Shown piece by piece: positions 30,715-39,304 of a stretch of 42,705 nucleotides of DNA. A program made the translations under genes and the position numbers. The first letter of the stretch is position 1; every line of letters begins with the position of its first letter. Origin of the DNA: Nannocystaceae bacterium. Its GTDB lineage: Bacteria > Myxococcota_A > Polyangia > Nannocystales > Nannocystaceae. The DNA is taken from positions 1 to 42,705 of the forward strand of contig JAIBBS010000057.1 in NCBI GenBank assembly GCA_019694555.1. Direction: 5' to 3'. The notes under the pieces were generated by a model. That model made no database searches, had not been told where the DNA came from, and saw only the letters and a program-made list of their open reading frames with translations.

Positions 30715-31566
30715 CTAGTACGGCGAGTACGCCTGGTTCGGGTCCGCGTCGGGATCGGTCGACACCGCGATCGCGGCGATGCCGGCGACCGACGAGCCTG
30801 CGCCGGCCTCGCGGTTGCGCAACGCGAGCTCGTACGTGCCGGGCTCGTACACCTCGATGAGCACCGGTGCCGACTCGCAGGGCTGGGCCGCCAGCGAGGA
30901 CACGCGCTGCCACGACAGGCCGCTGGCGACCGCGGAGGTCTGGCAGCCGTAGCGCCAGGTGACCTCGGGCCCGCCGACGCCGACGTAGTACGAGTCGGGG
31001 TCCTCGCCCGACCACGCGCCGGGCTCGTAGTCCCAGACCAAGCCCCACACCGCGTACTGGCCCTCGCACGGCAGCGCCAGCGAGAACGTCACGATGCCGT
31101 CCTCCGCGACGGTCGAGACCGCGGCCTGTGGCGCGTCGTTGGCGTCGGTCTCGTACAGCGACATGGGACCGTCGAGCTCGGCCTGCTCGGCCCACACCAG
31201 CGTCACGCCCTCCGGCGGACACTGCACCGGCGGCGTCGCACCGCCATCGCCGTCGGAGGGCGCGCCGGACGACGACGAGGTGCCGTGGTCGTCGACGTCG
31301 CCGCCGGTGGTGTCGCTGCCGGCAGCGCCGCCGCGATCGTCGCTCGCACCGCGGGTGTCGGCGTCGCTGGTGGTCGCGTCGCTGGCACCGCCACCGTCGC
31401 TCGATCCGAGATCGTCGTCGACGTCGTCGTGCTCGTGCCCGATCGATGCGCCGACCGTCGCACCGTAGCCGTCGCTGTCGAGTCGACATGCCAGCAGCGT
31501 CGTTGCGAACGCAACGACGATCCCGCCGCGGCGGCCTGGGCCGCGTTCGATCTCCATTCCCCCCAT
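30715..31566 (-). CDS. Lipoprotein with carbohydrate-binding-like domain
   Basis: Predicted lipoprotein (283 aa): signal peptide VVAFATTLLAC, Asp/Ser/Gly/Thr-rich linker (about 35-110), then a beta-sandwich-like domain (AEQAELDGPMSLYETD, CEGQYAVWGLVWDYEPG, YYVGVGG, VLIEVYEPGTYELALRNREAG) resembling galactose-binding or CBM35/CBM6-type modules by overall pattern. Four Cys could form two disulfides. The ATG at 31566 is preferred because GAGGGG lies 6 nt upstream; an ATG at 31557 is possible. It is convergent with the binding-protein lipoprotein. Probably surface glycan recognition, not proven. Confidence 0.7.
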   Translation of the reverse strand: MGGMEIERGPGRRGGIVVAFATTLLACRLDSDGYGATVGASIGHEHDDVDDDLGSSDGGGASDATTSDADTRGASDDRGGAAGSDTTGGDVDDHGTSSSSGAPSDGDGGATPPVQCPPEGVTLVWAEQAELDGPMSLYETDANDAPQAAVSTVAEDGIVTFSLALPCEGQYAVWGLVWDYEPGAWSGEDPDSYYVGVGGPEVTWRYGCQTSAVASGLSWQRVSSLAAQPCESAPVLIEVYEPGTYELALRNREAGAGSSVAGIAAIAVSTDPDADPNQAYSPY

Positions 31567-31812
31567 CCGGGTCCCCTCGTCGGCCGCGGACGCTAGACCG
31601 CGGCGCGGCGCGACCGCAAGCCGCCGGTGCCGCGCACGCAGGAACGCCGTCCGCAGGGCGCTGGGAGCAGCTCGGCCGGGGCGCGGGCCGGGCTGCCGCG
31701 GCGAACCAGCGCGCGCCGGACCCCGGCCGCGCCGAACGTGGCGTCCGTGACCCACGCCGCAGGCCCCCCGCCGCAGCGCCGGGCGCCCGCGCGCCGATGC
31801 TACGATGATCGG

Positions 31813-32658
31813 ATGCATGCACGAACCTGGACTACGACGTGGCTGTGCGCGATGACGTTGACCCTCGGCTGCGGCAAGGACGATCCGGGTGGTAGCGGCG
31901 GCGGCTCGAGCAGCTCCGGTGGCGGCGGCAGCTCGTCGGACGGCGGTTCGACCACGACCACCGGCGCCGACAGCTCCAGCGGCGGCGCGAGCACGAGCGA
32001 GGGCGGCTCGTCGAGCGACACCGGCCCGGTGACGGTCTCGATCTCGGGCGTGGCGCAGGACTTCTTCGCGATGGGCCCGATCGCCGACGCACAGATCTCG
32101 TTGGTCGACGAGCCCGGCTTCGAGACCACCAGCGACGCCGATGGCAACTACGTCATCGCGGGGCTGATGCCCAACACCTTCCATCGCATCCAGCTCGCGC
32201 CGACCGACACCTACTGGGGCGCGATCGTGCCGGCGCAGCTCGAGGACGTCGACCTCGACGACTACGATCTGTCGCAGGTGTCCAACGACGTGATCGACAT
32301 CCAGATCGGCGCGCTGCAGCAGCAGGATCCCACCGTCGCGGTCGACGAGAACAGCGCGGTGTTCCTGGTCGCGCTGCGCCAGAACACCGCCACCGGCGCG
32401 ACGGTGACGATCGATCCGCCGCCGCCCGCGGGCACCTACTACGCGCCCGATGCGAACGGTCAGCCGGTGCTGAACCAAGACACGATCGAGTGGGGGCTGT
32501 ATCCTGTCGCGGTCGTGTTCAACCTGCCGCCCTCGCCTGCGGGCACGTACACCATCGACGTGACGCATCCCGAGCGCGTGTGCACGGTCGAGGACCCGCA
32601 GCCGCCGACGTTCGCGCGCACGATCAACCTGGTGTACGCCGACTGCCCGCCGGTGTGA
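31813..32658 (+). CDS. Lipoprotein with carboxypeptidase-regulatory-like domain
   Basis: Predicted lipoprotein (281 aa): signal peptide ending LTLGC (Cys19), Gly/Ser/Thr linker (about 25-75), then a carboxypeptidase-regulatory-like beta-sandwich (VSISGVAQDFFAMGPIADAQISL, TTSDADGNYVIAGLMPNTFHRI) of the kind found in bacterial surface proteins. A second beta-rich part follows (TVTIDPPPPAGTYYAPDANG, AVVFNLPPSPAGTYTIDV). No catalytic motif is seen, so a binding or structural role is likely. Divergent from the CBM-like lipoprotein with 246 bp between. ATG 31813 fits the signal peptide. Confidence 0.75.
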   Translation: MHARTWTTTWLCAMTLTLGCGKDDPGGSGGGSSSSGGGGSSSDGGSTTTTGADSSSGGASTSEGGSSSDTGPVTVSISGVAQDFFAMGPIADAQISLVDEPGFETTSDADGNYVIAGLMPNTFHRIQLAPTDTYWGAIVPAQLEDVDLDDYDLSQVSNDVIDIQIGALQQQDPTVAVDENSAVFLVALRQNTATGATVTIDPPPPAGTYYAPDANGQPVLNQDTIEWGLYPVAVVFNLPPSPAGTYTIDVTHPERVCTVEDPQPPTFARTINLVYADCPPV

Positions 32659-32773
32659 GCGCACGGCCGCCGCGGCGCAGCGCTGCCGGGTCCGCGCGGG
32701 TGCCCGACCGCGAAAAACTGCTTGCGCCGGCGGCGGCCCTCGGCCGAGACTTGGCCGCCCGGAAGTCACCCAC

Positions 32774-34198
32774 GTGACCGACGCACGCCAGCGGCCGGTG
32801 GTCCACAAGGGCATCGTCGGCGACGACGACCTCGTCGACTGGCCCGGAGATCCCGAAGCGCCCGAGCGCGACGACGCCCTCGTCGGCGCAGGCGCGCGCA
32901 CGGACGACGACGACCGCGAGGCCGCGGCCGACGACGACGACGACCGCGAGGCCGCGGCCGACGACGACGACGACGCGAACGCGGACGACGACGACGCGAG
33001 CGCGGACGACGACGACGCGAGCGCGCACGACGAGGCACCGCCGCCGCCGCGCAGCGACGACGTCGTCGTGCGCGCCCCCAAGCGCCGCGCCCCGCCGGCG
33101 AAGCGTCGTGTCCCCGCGGGCGCGATGCTGATGCTCGGCGCCGGCGCGCTGTGGGCCACCGTGATGGCGATGCGCTGCCGCCCCGCGGCCGCCCCCACCG
33201 CCAGCATTCCGGCCGAGCGCGCCGAACCGCCGCCCGCCGCCCAGCCCAGCGAGCCGACGCCACCGTCGGCACCGATCGAGGACGCCGCGCCGCCCGAGCC
33301 CGCGGCCGACACCGCGGTGCCGCACGACGCACCGCCACCGCCGGGTGCCGACGACGACGCGCCGCCGCCGGGCATGCCCGACACCGAGCGCGTGCCGCAG
33401 CGCCGCGACGACTGGGCCGAGGGACTCGAGCTGCCGCAGACCGTGCGCTACACCGTGCGGCGCGGCGGCACGCTCGAGAACGTCGCCAACCTCTTCAAGA
33501 TCTTCCACCACGAGATCCTCGCGCTCAACCCCGGCATCGCCCTCGATCGCGAGCTCGCACCCAACACGCGCGTGGTGGTGTGGAAGCGCGACGGCGACAC
33601 GCGCAGCCAGTCGGTCGGCTATCCCTCGGCGGGCTCGCTCGAGGGCGCGGTGCCGATGGTCGAGGGCAACGGCCGTCGCATCCTCGCGATCGGCTGGAAG
33701 ACCTGGGGCGCCGACACGACCATCGCGATGCTCGACGCGCTGCTCGATCGCTGGGCCGCACGCGGCAAGGTCCAGCCGATCCTGGTGGGCAACATCGCCA
33801 ACCGCACCGGCGGCCGGCTCGAGCCCCACAGCACGCATCAGTCGGGCCGCGACGTCGATCTGGGCTACCCGCAGATCCTCGCCCCGGGCGCCGAACTCAA
33901 CTGGCAGGAGATGAACGCGAAGAACCTCGACGCCGCCGAGACCTGGGCGTTGCTGCTGCTGCTGGGCGACAGCGGCGCGGTCGAGGAGATCTACATCGAC
34001 CGCGAGATCCAGAAGCTGCTGTACGACTACGCGCTCGAGTCCGAGCTGCTGTCGAAGTCCGCGCTCGCGAAGTGGATGGAATACCCTCGACCGACCGGCA
34101 GCGGCGGCGCGCTGATCCAGCACGTGCCGGGTCACACCGATCACCTGCACGTGCGCTTCTTCTGTGCGCCGTCGCAGGACCGCTGCAAGTCGCGCTGA
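32774..34198 (+). CDS. Membrane-anchored LysM / M74-like murein endopeptidase
   Basis: Protein of 474 aa. Residues 1-105 are acidic and repetitive (DDDDREAAA units, then DDDDASA units). A single transmembrane segment (about 115-135, AMLMLGAGALWATVMAM) follows KRR, so the acidic part should be cytoplasmic and the rest periplasmic. A Pro/Ala linker leads to a LysM-like domain (about 225-275, YTVRRGGTLENVANLFKIFH, ILALNPGI) and an M74/MepA-like LAS metallopeptidase with HQSGRDVDLGY (His355, Asp360, Asp362) and HTDHLHVRF (His457, His459). It probably cuts peptidoglycan cross-links and binds glycan through LysM. GTG start with GGAAG 8 nt upstream. Confidence 0.85.
   Translation: MTDARQRPVVHKGIVGDDDLVDWPGDPEAPERDDALVGAGARTDDDDREAAADDDDDREAAADDDDDANADDDDASADDDDASAHDEAPPPPRSDDVVVRAPKRRAPPAKRRVPAGAMLMLGAGALWATVMAMRCRPAAAPTASIPAERAEPPPAAQPSEPTPPSAPIEDAAPPEPAADTAVPHDAPPPPGADDDAPPPGMPDTERVPQRRDDWAEGLELPQTVRYTVRRGGTLENVANLFKIFHHEILALNPGIALDRELAPNTRVVVWKRDGDTRSQSVGYPSAGSLEGAVPMVEGNGRRILAIGWKTWGADTTIAMLDALLDRWAARGKVQPILVGNIANRTGGRLEPHSTHQSGRDVDLGYPQILAPGAELNWQEMNAKNLDAAETWALLLLLGDSGAVEEIYIDREIQKLLYDYALESELLSKSALAKWMEYPRPTGSGGALIQHVPGHTDHLHVRFFCAPSQDRCKSR
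32901..33028 (+). repeat. In-frame tandem repeat encoding an Asp-rich cytoplasmic tail
   Basis: A 30-nt unit occurs twice in tandem (32901-32930 and 32931-32960, nearly identical), followed by a 21-nt unit built on GAC codons (about 32977-33018, two to three copies). Both encode Asp-Asp-Asp-Asp units spaced by Arg-Glu-Ala or Ala-Ser-Ala. All are multiples of three, so copy-number change would keep frame. Confidence 0.75.
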
Positions 34199-34226
34199 GC
34201 GACCGCGCGCGCCGGCATCGCCCCGC

Positions 34227-34246
34227 GACGGCCGCGCGCGGCCGTC
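34227..34246. repeat. Perfect 20-nt palindrome
   Basis: GACGGCCGCGCGCGGCCGTC reads the same on both strands and lies between the endopeptidase stop (34198) and the next start (34299). As RNA it would form an 8-bp stem with loop CGCG. It could be a terminator or a protein-binding site; without a T tract I cannot separate the two. Confidence 0.5.
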
Positions 34247-34298
34247 CGGGCCCCCGTCGGCAGACGACCGCGCGACCGTGCTAGATCCCCCGACGACG

Positions 34299-35558
34299 AT
34301 GTCCGACGCGGACGACGAGTTCCTGCTGCCCGCCGCGCCCGAGCGCGAGGCGGTGCTGCGGACCTTCGCGGAGCTGGTCGCCAGCCGCGGCTACGAGCAC
34401 CTCGTGCTCGCGCCGTTGGTCGAACCCGACGAGCGCCACTTCCCCGATCGCTGGGTCGGCGGCGAGGCCAGCGTGCTGCGGGTGCTGCGACGACTGGCGA
34501 TCTACGCCGACCTCGAGACCGTGCCGCTGACGGTGGTGGTCGAGCCCGATCTCGGGCTGGGCCCGCTCGCGCCGGCGGGCATCGGCGCGCACGCGTGGTG
34601 GCGCCGCGACCCGCAGCGCAACGCCGAGGTGTCGGTGCGCGAGTCGAGCCTGCGCGATCCGTTCGTGCTGGTGCCGGCGCTGGCGCGCGTGGTCGCCGGC
34701 ATCTTCCGCGACCACCACGGCCTGGCCAGCAAGAACGCGGAGCAGGAGGAGCGGCTGGTCGATCTGACCGCGGTGTTCCTGGGCTTCGGCCTGCTGACGG
34801 TGCCGTCGGCGGTGCGTCGCGGGACCCAGCGCAACGGCGGCCGCGTGCAGGCCACGACCACGCGCGTGGGCGTGGTCGACCCGCGCACGCTGGCGTTCGC
34901 GATCGCGATCCCGATCGAGCTGCGCGCGCTGGGCGGCTCGGTGCGCAGCGGCATCGACGCGCGCCTGGGTGACGACGGCGCGGCCTTCGTCGCCGCCGCG
35001 CAGGCCCACTTCGCGAAGCTCGACCCGCCGCTGTCGACGCGCCTGGGCGTGCCGCCGCGCGCGAGCTGGGTCGACCCGCCCGCGCTGTCGCTGCTGACCG
35101 CGCCGTTGCCCGACGAAGCCGGCATGTCGCAGGAGCGCCGCCTCGACGAAGACAAGGGCGTGCGCGGCATGAACGCGGGCAAGCCGGTCTTCCGCGTCGA
35201 ACGCAGCAAGGCCTATCGCCTCGCGCGGACCCTGGGTCTGCCGGTGTTGTTGCTGGGCATGCTCGCCAGCCGCATGCAGCACGGCTTCGAGTTCGAGATG
35301 TGGAAGGCCATGGCGATCGCCGCTGGCCTCGCGGTGTCGGGCCTCGCGATCGGTCGCCTGCTGCCCGACGCGCGCTGCTCCGAGCCCAAGTGCCTGCAGA
35401 CCCTGCGCAAGCACGACACCGTGTGTCCGCTGTGTGGCGGACGCATCGCCGGCGTCATCCACCACCCGCGCGAGCGTCTCGCCGCCGAGGAGGCGCTCGC
35501 GGCTCGCGAGGCCGCGGGCTCGGCCGAGCCACCGCAGGTGGACCCACCCGACGCGTGA
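34299..35558 (+). CDS. Hypothetical membrane protein with C-terminal zinc ribbon
   Basis: Protein of 419 aa that I cannot assign. Residues 1-300 form a soluble domain with a segment EERLVDLTAVFLGFGLL that resembles a motif in several uncharacterised bacterial proteins. One or two hydrophobic segments follow at about 310-355 (LGLPVLLLGMLA, AMAIAAGLAVSGLAIGRLL). The C-terminus has CSEPKC then CPLCGG, a probable four-Cys zinc ribbon with the first pair spaced CxxxxC. The zinc ribbon faces the cytoplasm or periplasm depending on topology. ATG 34299 starts the first acidic segment. No close neighbour suggests function. Confidence 0.6.
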   Translation: MSDADDEFLLPAAPEREAVLRTFAELVASRGYEHLVLAPLVEPDERHFPDRWVGGEASVLRVLRRLAIYADLETVPLTVVVEPDLGLGPLAPAGIGAHAWWRRDPQRNAEVSVRESSLRDPFVLVPALARVVAGIFRDHHGLASKNAEQEERLVDLTAVFLGFGLLTVPSAVRRGTQRNGGRVQATTTRVGVVDPRTLAFAIAIPIELRALGGSVRSGIDARLGDDGAAFVAAAQAHFAKLDPPLSTRLGVPPRASWVDPPALSLLTAPLPDEAGMSQERRLDEDKGVRGMNAGKPVFRVERSKAYRLARTLGLPVLLLGMLASRMQHGFEFEMWKAMAIAAGLAVSGLAIGRLLPDARCSEPKCLQTLRKHDTVCPLCGGRIAGVIHHPRERLAAEEALAAREAAGSAEPPQVDPPDA

Positions 35559-35670
35559 GCGACGGTCCGCGGGACTCTCGTCGCGCAGCGGACCGAGCGT
35601 GCGCCCGCAGGCCGCGTCCGGCCACGACGATCCGATGGCCACGCGGCGCGCTTGCTATGCTGGCGTGACG

Positions 35671-36918
35671 ATGGTGGCCCTGCCCTCGGTCGATGCCTTC
35701 GCGCTGGCACGCGCGCAGCTGGTGCGCGATGCGATCGCGACACGCCAGTTCCCGCGCCTGTTCGCACACAAGCGCGCGCGCATGCTGCCCTCGGCCCACG
35801 GGCTGCTGCGTGGCAGCGCGCCGCTGTTCTACGACCTGCTCGCGGCCGACCCCGCGCTGGCACCGGGACCCGATCCGCAGGGCTGGATCGTCGGCGACAT
35901 GCACGTCGAGAACGTCGGCATCTACCGCAGCGAGTCCAACCGCACGCGCTTCGACATCGACGACTTCGACGAGGCCACGCACGGTCCGCTGCGCTTCGAC
36001 GTGCTGCGCGCGGCCACCAGCATGCTGTTGACCGCGCGCGATCTGGGCGCCAGCCCGCGGCGACAGATCCGCACCGGCGCGACCCTGCTCGCGGCCTACG
36101 CCGAACGCATGCAGCGCGCCGACGGCGACGCCGCGCCGCTGCCGACCCCGTTCGACCGCGCGGTGCGGGCGGTCGCGCGTCGCCACGCCGCCGAGGTGCT
36201 GCGCCACCGCGTCGAGCGCTCGGACGGGCACGCCCGCTTCGTGCGCTCGCCGACGCGCTACCTCGAGCTGCCGGAGGCGCTGCGGCAGGCCGCGCCGCGG
36301 CTGCTGCAGGGCTACTACGACGCGCTGGGCGATCGAGCACCGCGACAGCGCGAGCGCACCGTGATCGAGGACGCCGCGCAGCGCGTGGCGGGCACCGGCA
36401 ACCTCGGCCACGTCCGCATCGCCTACGTGCTGCGCCGCGGCGATCGCCTGCGCCTGGTCGAGCTCAAGCAGTGCCACGGCAGTGCGGTCGATCGCGCGTG
36501 GTCGCACCCGCCGGCGGCGCGGGGCCTGCACGACGCCGCGCGCGTGGTCGAGGCCGCGACGCGGTTGCCACGACAGCCCGCACGGCGGCTGGCCGCGGTG
36601 CTCGATGCCGAGACCGGCCTGTCGCTGCTGGGCCGCCGGCTGGTGCCGCAGCAGGACAAGCTCGACGCCACCACGCTCACGCGCGGCCGCCTCGGCGAGT
36701 TCGCGCGCGTGGTGGGCGAGCGGCTCGGCGCCGCACACATGCGCGGCAGCGACGAGCCCGCGGCGCTGGTGGGTTGGCTCGACGCGTCGCTGCGCGAGGC
36801 GCTGCTCGACGGTGCGATCCGCATGGCCTCGATCCACGAGGCCATCCACCTCGCCTACGCCCGCCTCGCGCCCGACTTCGATCCCCGGCCCGCGCGCGAG
36901 GCCGCGGCCGCAGGATAG
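35671..36918 (+). CDS. DUF2252 family protein
   Basis: Protein of 415 aa matching DUF2252, a widespread family of unknown function with a distant resemblance to kinase-like folds. Features are FPRLFAHKRARMLPSAHGLLRGSAPLFYDLL, GWIVGDMHVENVGIY, FDIDDFDEATHGPLRFDVLR and LVELKQCHGSAVDR. The GDxHxxN segment and later DDFD resemble phosphotransferase catalytic and metal motifs, so ATP-dependent activity is possible (inference). No signal peptide. The start ATG at 35671 is chosen because the family begins here. Its 3' end overlaps the convergent LysR gene by 64 bp. Confidence 0.85.
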   Translation: MVALPSVDAFALARAQLVRDAIATRQFPRLFAHKRARMLPSAHGLLRGSAPLFYDLLAADPALAPGPDPQGWIVGDMHVENVGIYRSESNRTRFDIDDFDEATHGPLRFDVLRAATSMLLTARDLGASPRRQIRTGATLLAAYAERMQRADGDAAPLPTPFDRAVRAVARRHAAEVLRHRVERSDGHARFVRSPTRYLELPEALRQAAPRLLQGYYDALGDRAPRQRERTVIEDAAQRVAGTGNLGHVRIAYVLRRGDRLRLVELKQCHGSAVDRAWSHPPAARGLHDAARVVEAATRLPRQPARRLAAVLDAETGLSLLGRRLVPQQDKLDATTLTRGRLGEFARVVGERLGAAHMRGSDEPAALVGWLDASLREALLDGAIRMASIHEAIHLAYARLAPDFDPRPAREAAAAG

Positions 36919-37853
36919 TCGCGCGGGCGTCCCAGCGCCGCGGCGGTGCAGCGGCCCGCGAGCTCGCGCAGCCACGCATGACCGGGATCGCCGGTGGCGC
37001 GCTCGTGCCACGTCATCATCACCGGGATCCGCGGCAGCGGCAGCGGCGGCTCGAACAGGTGCAGCGGCAGCAGCTGCGCGGCGTGGACCAACATCGAGCG
37101 CGGCGCCGTGAGCACCAGGTCCGAGCGCGCGGTCAGAAACGGCGCGCCGAGGAAGTGCGGCACCCGCAGGCACACCCGCCGCGCGAGCCCGCGGGCCGCG
37201 AGCGCGGTGTCGACCGGCGAGACCGTCGCGTTGGTGGTCGGCGAGATGACCAGGTGCGGCAGCGCGGCGTAGCCCGCGAGGTCGAGCTTGCGACGCACGA
37301 TGGGGTGATCGCGGCGCACGCAGGCGGCGAAACCGTCGTCGCCGACGCGCCGCTGCACCAGCCCGGCATGCGGCGGCAACGACGGGCCCATGATGATGTC
37401 GACCTCGCCGCGCTCGAGCGCCTCGACCAGGCCCGGCCCGGGCTCGCGCACCGCCAGCGAGATGCGCGGCGCCTGCTTCGTGAGCAGCTCGAGCACGCGC
37501 GGCAGCGCGTCGATCTCGGCGAAGTCGCTGGTCACGATCACGAAGCTGCGCTCGCTGCTGGCCGGGTCGAACGGCTCGCCGTGCGCGAGCGTGGTCGCGA
37601 GGTCCTGCATCGTGCGTCGCACCGCGCCGGCGAGCTCGAGCGCGCGCGGCGTGGGCACCAGGCCGCCGCGGCCCTGGACCAGCAGCGGGTCACCCAGCAG
37701 CGCGCGCAGCCGCTTGAGCCGATGGCTGGTCGCCGACTGCGTCAGCCGCAGCCGCGTCGCCGCGCGCGTCACGTTGCCCTCCTGCAGCAGCACGTCGAGC
37801 GCGTGCACGAGGTTGAGATCGATCGCGCCGAGGTCGAGTGAACCGCGTTGCAT
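36855..37853 (-). CDS. LysR-family transcriptional regulator
   Basis: LysR-type regulator (332 aa): N-terminal winged helix-turn-helix (IDLNLVHALDVLLQEGNVTRAATRLRLTQ, SATSHRLKRLRALLGDPLLVQG) and an effector-binding domain (about 95-300, SFVIVTSDFAEIDALPRVLELL; PHLVISPTTNATVSPVDTAL). The winged helix is of the NodD-like style, with PTPRALELA. The C-terminal 25 residues are Ala/Arg-rich and coincide with the 64-bp overlap with DUF2252. The 131-bp gap to the divergent lipoprotein gene at 37985 is the likely regulated region, as LysR genes often control a divergent neighbour. Effector unknown. Confidence 0.92.
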   Translation of the reverse strand: MQRGSLDLGAIDLNLVHALDVLLQEGNVTRAATRLRLTQSATSHRLKRLRALLGDPLLVQGRGGLVPTPRALELAGAVRRTMQDLATTLAHGEPFDPASSERSFVIVTSDFAEIDALPRVLELLTKQAPRISLAVREPGPGLVEALERGEVDIIMGPSLPPHAGLVQRRVGDDGFAACVRRDHPIVRRKLDLAGYAALPHLVISPTTNATVSPVDTALAARGLARRVCLRVPHFLGAPFLTARSDLVLTAPRSMLVHAAQLLPLHLFEPPLPLPRIPVMMTWHERATGDPGHAWLRELAGRCTAAALGRPRDYPAAAASRAGRGSKSGARRA

Positions 37854-37984
37854 CCGCTCGCGACCGTAGCACCACGCGGGTGCGATCGCGGGCCGGCGCG
37901 CCGCGATCGCCCATGCGCCACGTCGATGATGCCTATCGACGCCATGCGTTGGACGAATGCCGGGGTCGGGCCCACCTTCGACGC

Positions 37985-38404
37985 ATGCACCTGCCCGCCC
38001 CCGCCCGCCGCTGCGCCTTCGCGTGGCTGCTCGCGCTGTCGGCCTGTGCGGCCGAGCCCGCCGCGGCCGTCCGCGCCGACACAGCCGCGACCAATCCGCT
38101 GCCGCAGTCCACCACCATCGACGAGCGCTTCGCCGGCACCGTGCGCGCACGGCTGCGCGCGGGCAGCTACAGCTACCTCGAGATCGACGACGGCGTGCAC
38201 ACGCGTTGGGTCGCGGTGATGGGCGAGGGACTGCCCGAGGGCAGCCGCGCGCAGGTGCATGCGGTCGCGCGACGTCGCGACTTCCACTCGCGCCGACTCG
38301 ATCGGCGCTTCGACGAGCTCGACTTCGCCAGCGTCCGGGCGCACGGCGCGACCCCGGCCGAACCATCGTTGCCACGATCCACCCTTCGGAGCCCGACACC
38401 ATGA
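37985..38404 (+). CDS. NrfJ-like OB-fold lipoprotein
   Basis: Small predicted lipoprotein (139 aa), signal peptide ending LSAC (Cys18). The rest resembles the OB-fold domain seen in NrfJ-like and related cytochrome-associated proteins: FAGTVRARLRAGSYSYLEIDDG, WVAVMGEGLPEGSRAQVHAV, DFHSRRLDRRFDELDFASV. NrfJ is associated with haem enzyme maturation, but the fold is also found in general small-molecule-binding proteins, so function here is open. It overlaps the next lipoprotein gene by ATGA at 38401-38404 and is divergent from the LysR gene, so both lipoproteins may be LysR-controlled. Confidence 0.65.
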   Translation: MHLPAPARRCAFAWLLALSACAAEPAAAVRADTAATNPLPQSTTIDERFAGTVRARLRAGSYSYLEIDDGVHTRWVAVMGEGLPEGSRAQVHAVARRRDFHSRRLDRRFDELDFASVRAHGATPAEPSLPRSTLRSPTP

Positions 38405-39063
38405 TCCATCCCCACCATCCCTCGCTCTGGTCCGTCGCGTTCGCCGCGACACTGCTCGCGTGCACCCCCGACGGGCGCGAGGGTGACGATGCGGCCGACA
38501 CCGCGCAGACCTCGGGCAGCGACGACGCGGGGCCCAGCTCCGGCGCCGCGAGCGACGACGGCGCGAGCGACGACGACACCGCGGCGGACGCGGGTTCCGA
38601 CGGCACCGGCGCCGATCTCGACGCGCTGTACGACTGCGTCGATCCCGGCCTGGTCGAGGCGCGCCCGCTGTCGGGCCCGGGCTTCGATCCCGAGACCGGC
38701 CTCGTCGACCCGCAGGACACCTACCTCGTGAGCACGACGCAGATCCTCCCGCTCCCCGAGCGCAACGAGGAGTTTCTCGCGTTGGTCGCGGGCATCGGCG
38801 ACCAGCTCGAGACGCAGCCGGGGCTGGTCGCCTACGCGCTCGCGATCGAGCCGACCTGCGGCTTCGCGCGGACCCTCTCGGTGTGGCGCGACGAGACCTC
38901 GATGCTCGCGTTCGTCGGCAGCGGTGCGCACGCCGACGCGATGACGCAGACGTTCGACATCGGCGTGACCGGGCGGGTGACGCACTTCGTCGCGACCGCG
39001 GACCAGATGCCGATCTCCTGGGAGCTCGCGATCGCGTCCATCGCGACCGTCGAGCCGTTGTGA
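38401..39063 (+). CDS. Lipoprotein with ABM-like domain
   Basis: Predicted lipoprotein (220 aa): signal peptide with LLAC (Cys21), Asp/Ser/Ala-rich linker (about 25-70), then a dimeric alpha/beta-barrel-like domain (TYLVSTTQILPLPERNEEF, QPGLVAYALAIEPTCGFARTLSVWRDETSML, VTHFVATADQMPISWELA) resembling antibiotic-biosynthesis-monooxygenase (ABM) or DUF3291-type proteins. ABM members are usually cytoplasmic, so a lipoprotein version is unusual. Translation is coupled to the preceding gene by a 4-base overlap. Ligand or reaction unknown. Confidence 0.65.
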   Translation: MIHPHHPSLWSVAFAATLLACTPDGREGDDAADTAQTSGSDDAGPSSGAASDDGASDDDTAADAGSDGTGADLDALYDCVDPGLVEARPLSGPGFDPETGLVDPQDTYLVSTTQILPLPERNEEFLALVAGIGDQLETQPGLVAYALAIEPTCGFARTLSVWRDETSMLAFVGSGAHADAMTQTFDIGVTGRVTHFVATADQMPISWELAIASIATVEPL

Positions 39064-39094
39064 CCCGGCCGGCGGCCGGGCCCCGGCGGGGGCC
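39064..39094 (+). terminator. Double GC hairpin after the ABM-like gene
   Basis: CCCGGCC-GGC-GGCCGGG (7-bp stem, 39064-39080) begins directly after the stop codon. It is followed by overlapping GGCCCC/GGGGCC arms (39079-39094). Very stable GC stems with no T tract, placed right at a gene end. Confidence 0.45.
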
Positions 39095-39304
39095 GCGGCG
39101 GCCGGAGCCGACGCACGCCGGGGGCTCCGAACCGCGTGCGCGGCTCGGGCAACCCATCGCCGCGGGTCGATGGACCCGGGCTCGATCCCCTTCATGCTCG
39201 CGGTCCCCGAGAACCTTCACCGCGCCTCGATGCGCGCTTTGTCTCCCTGCGCCCGGTCGTCCGGATCTCGCGGACGGCCGCGGTTGCAGGGTATGCTCGG
39301 GCCC

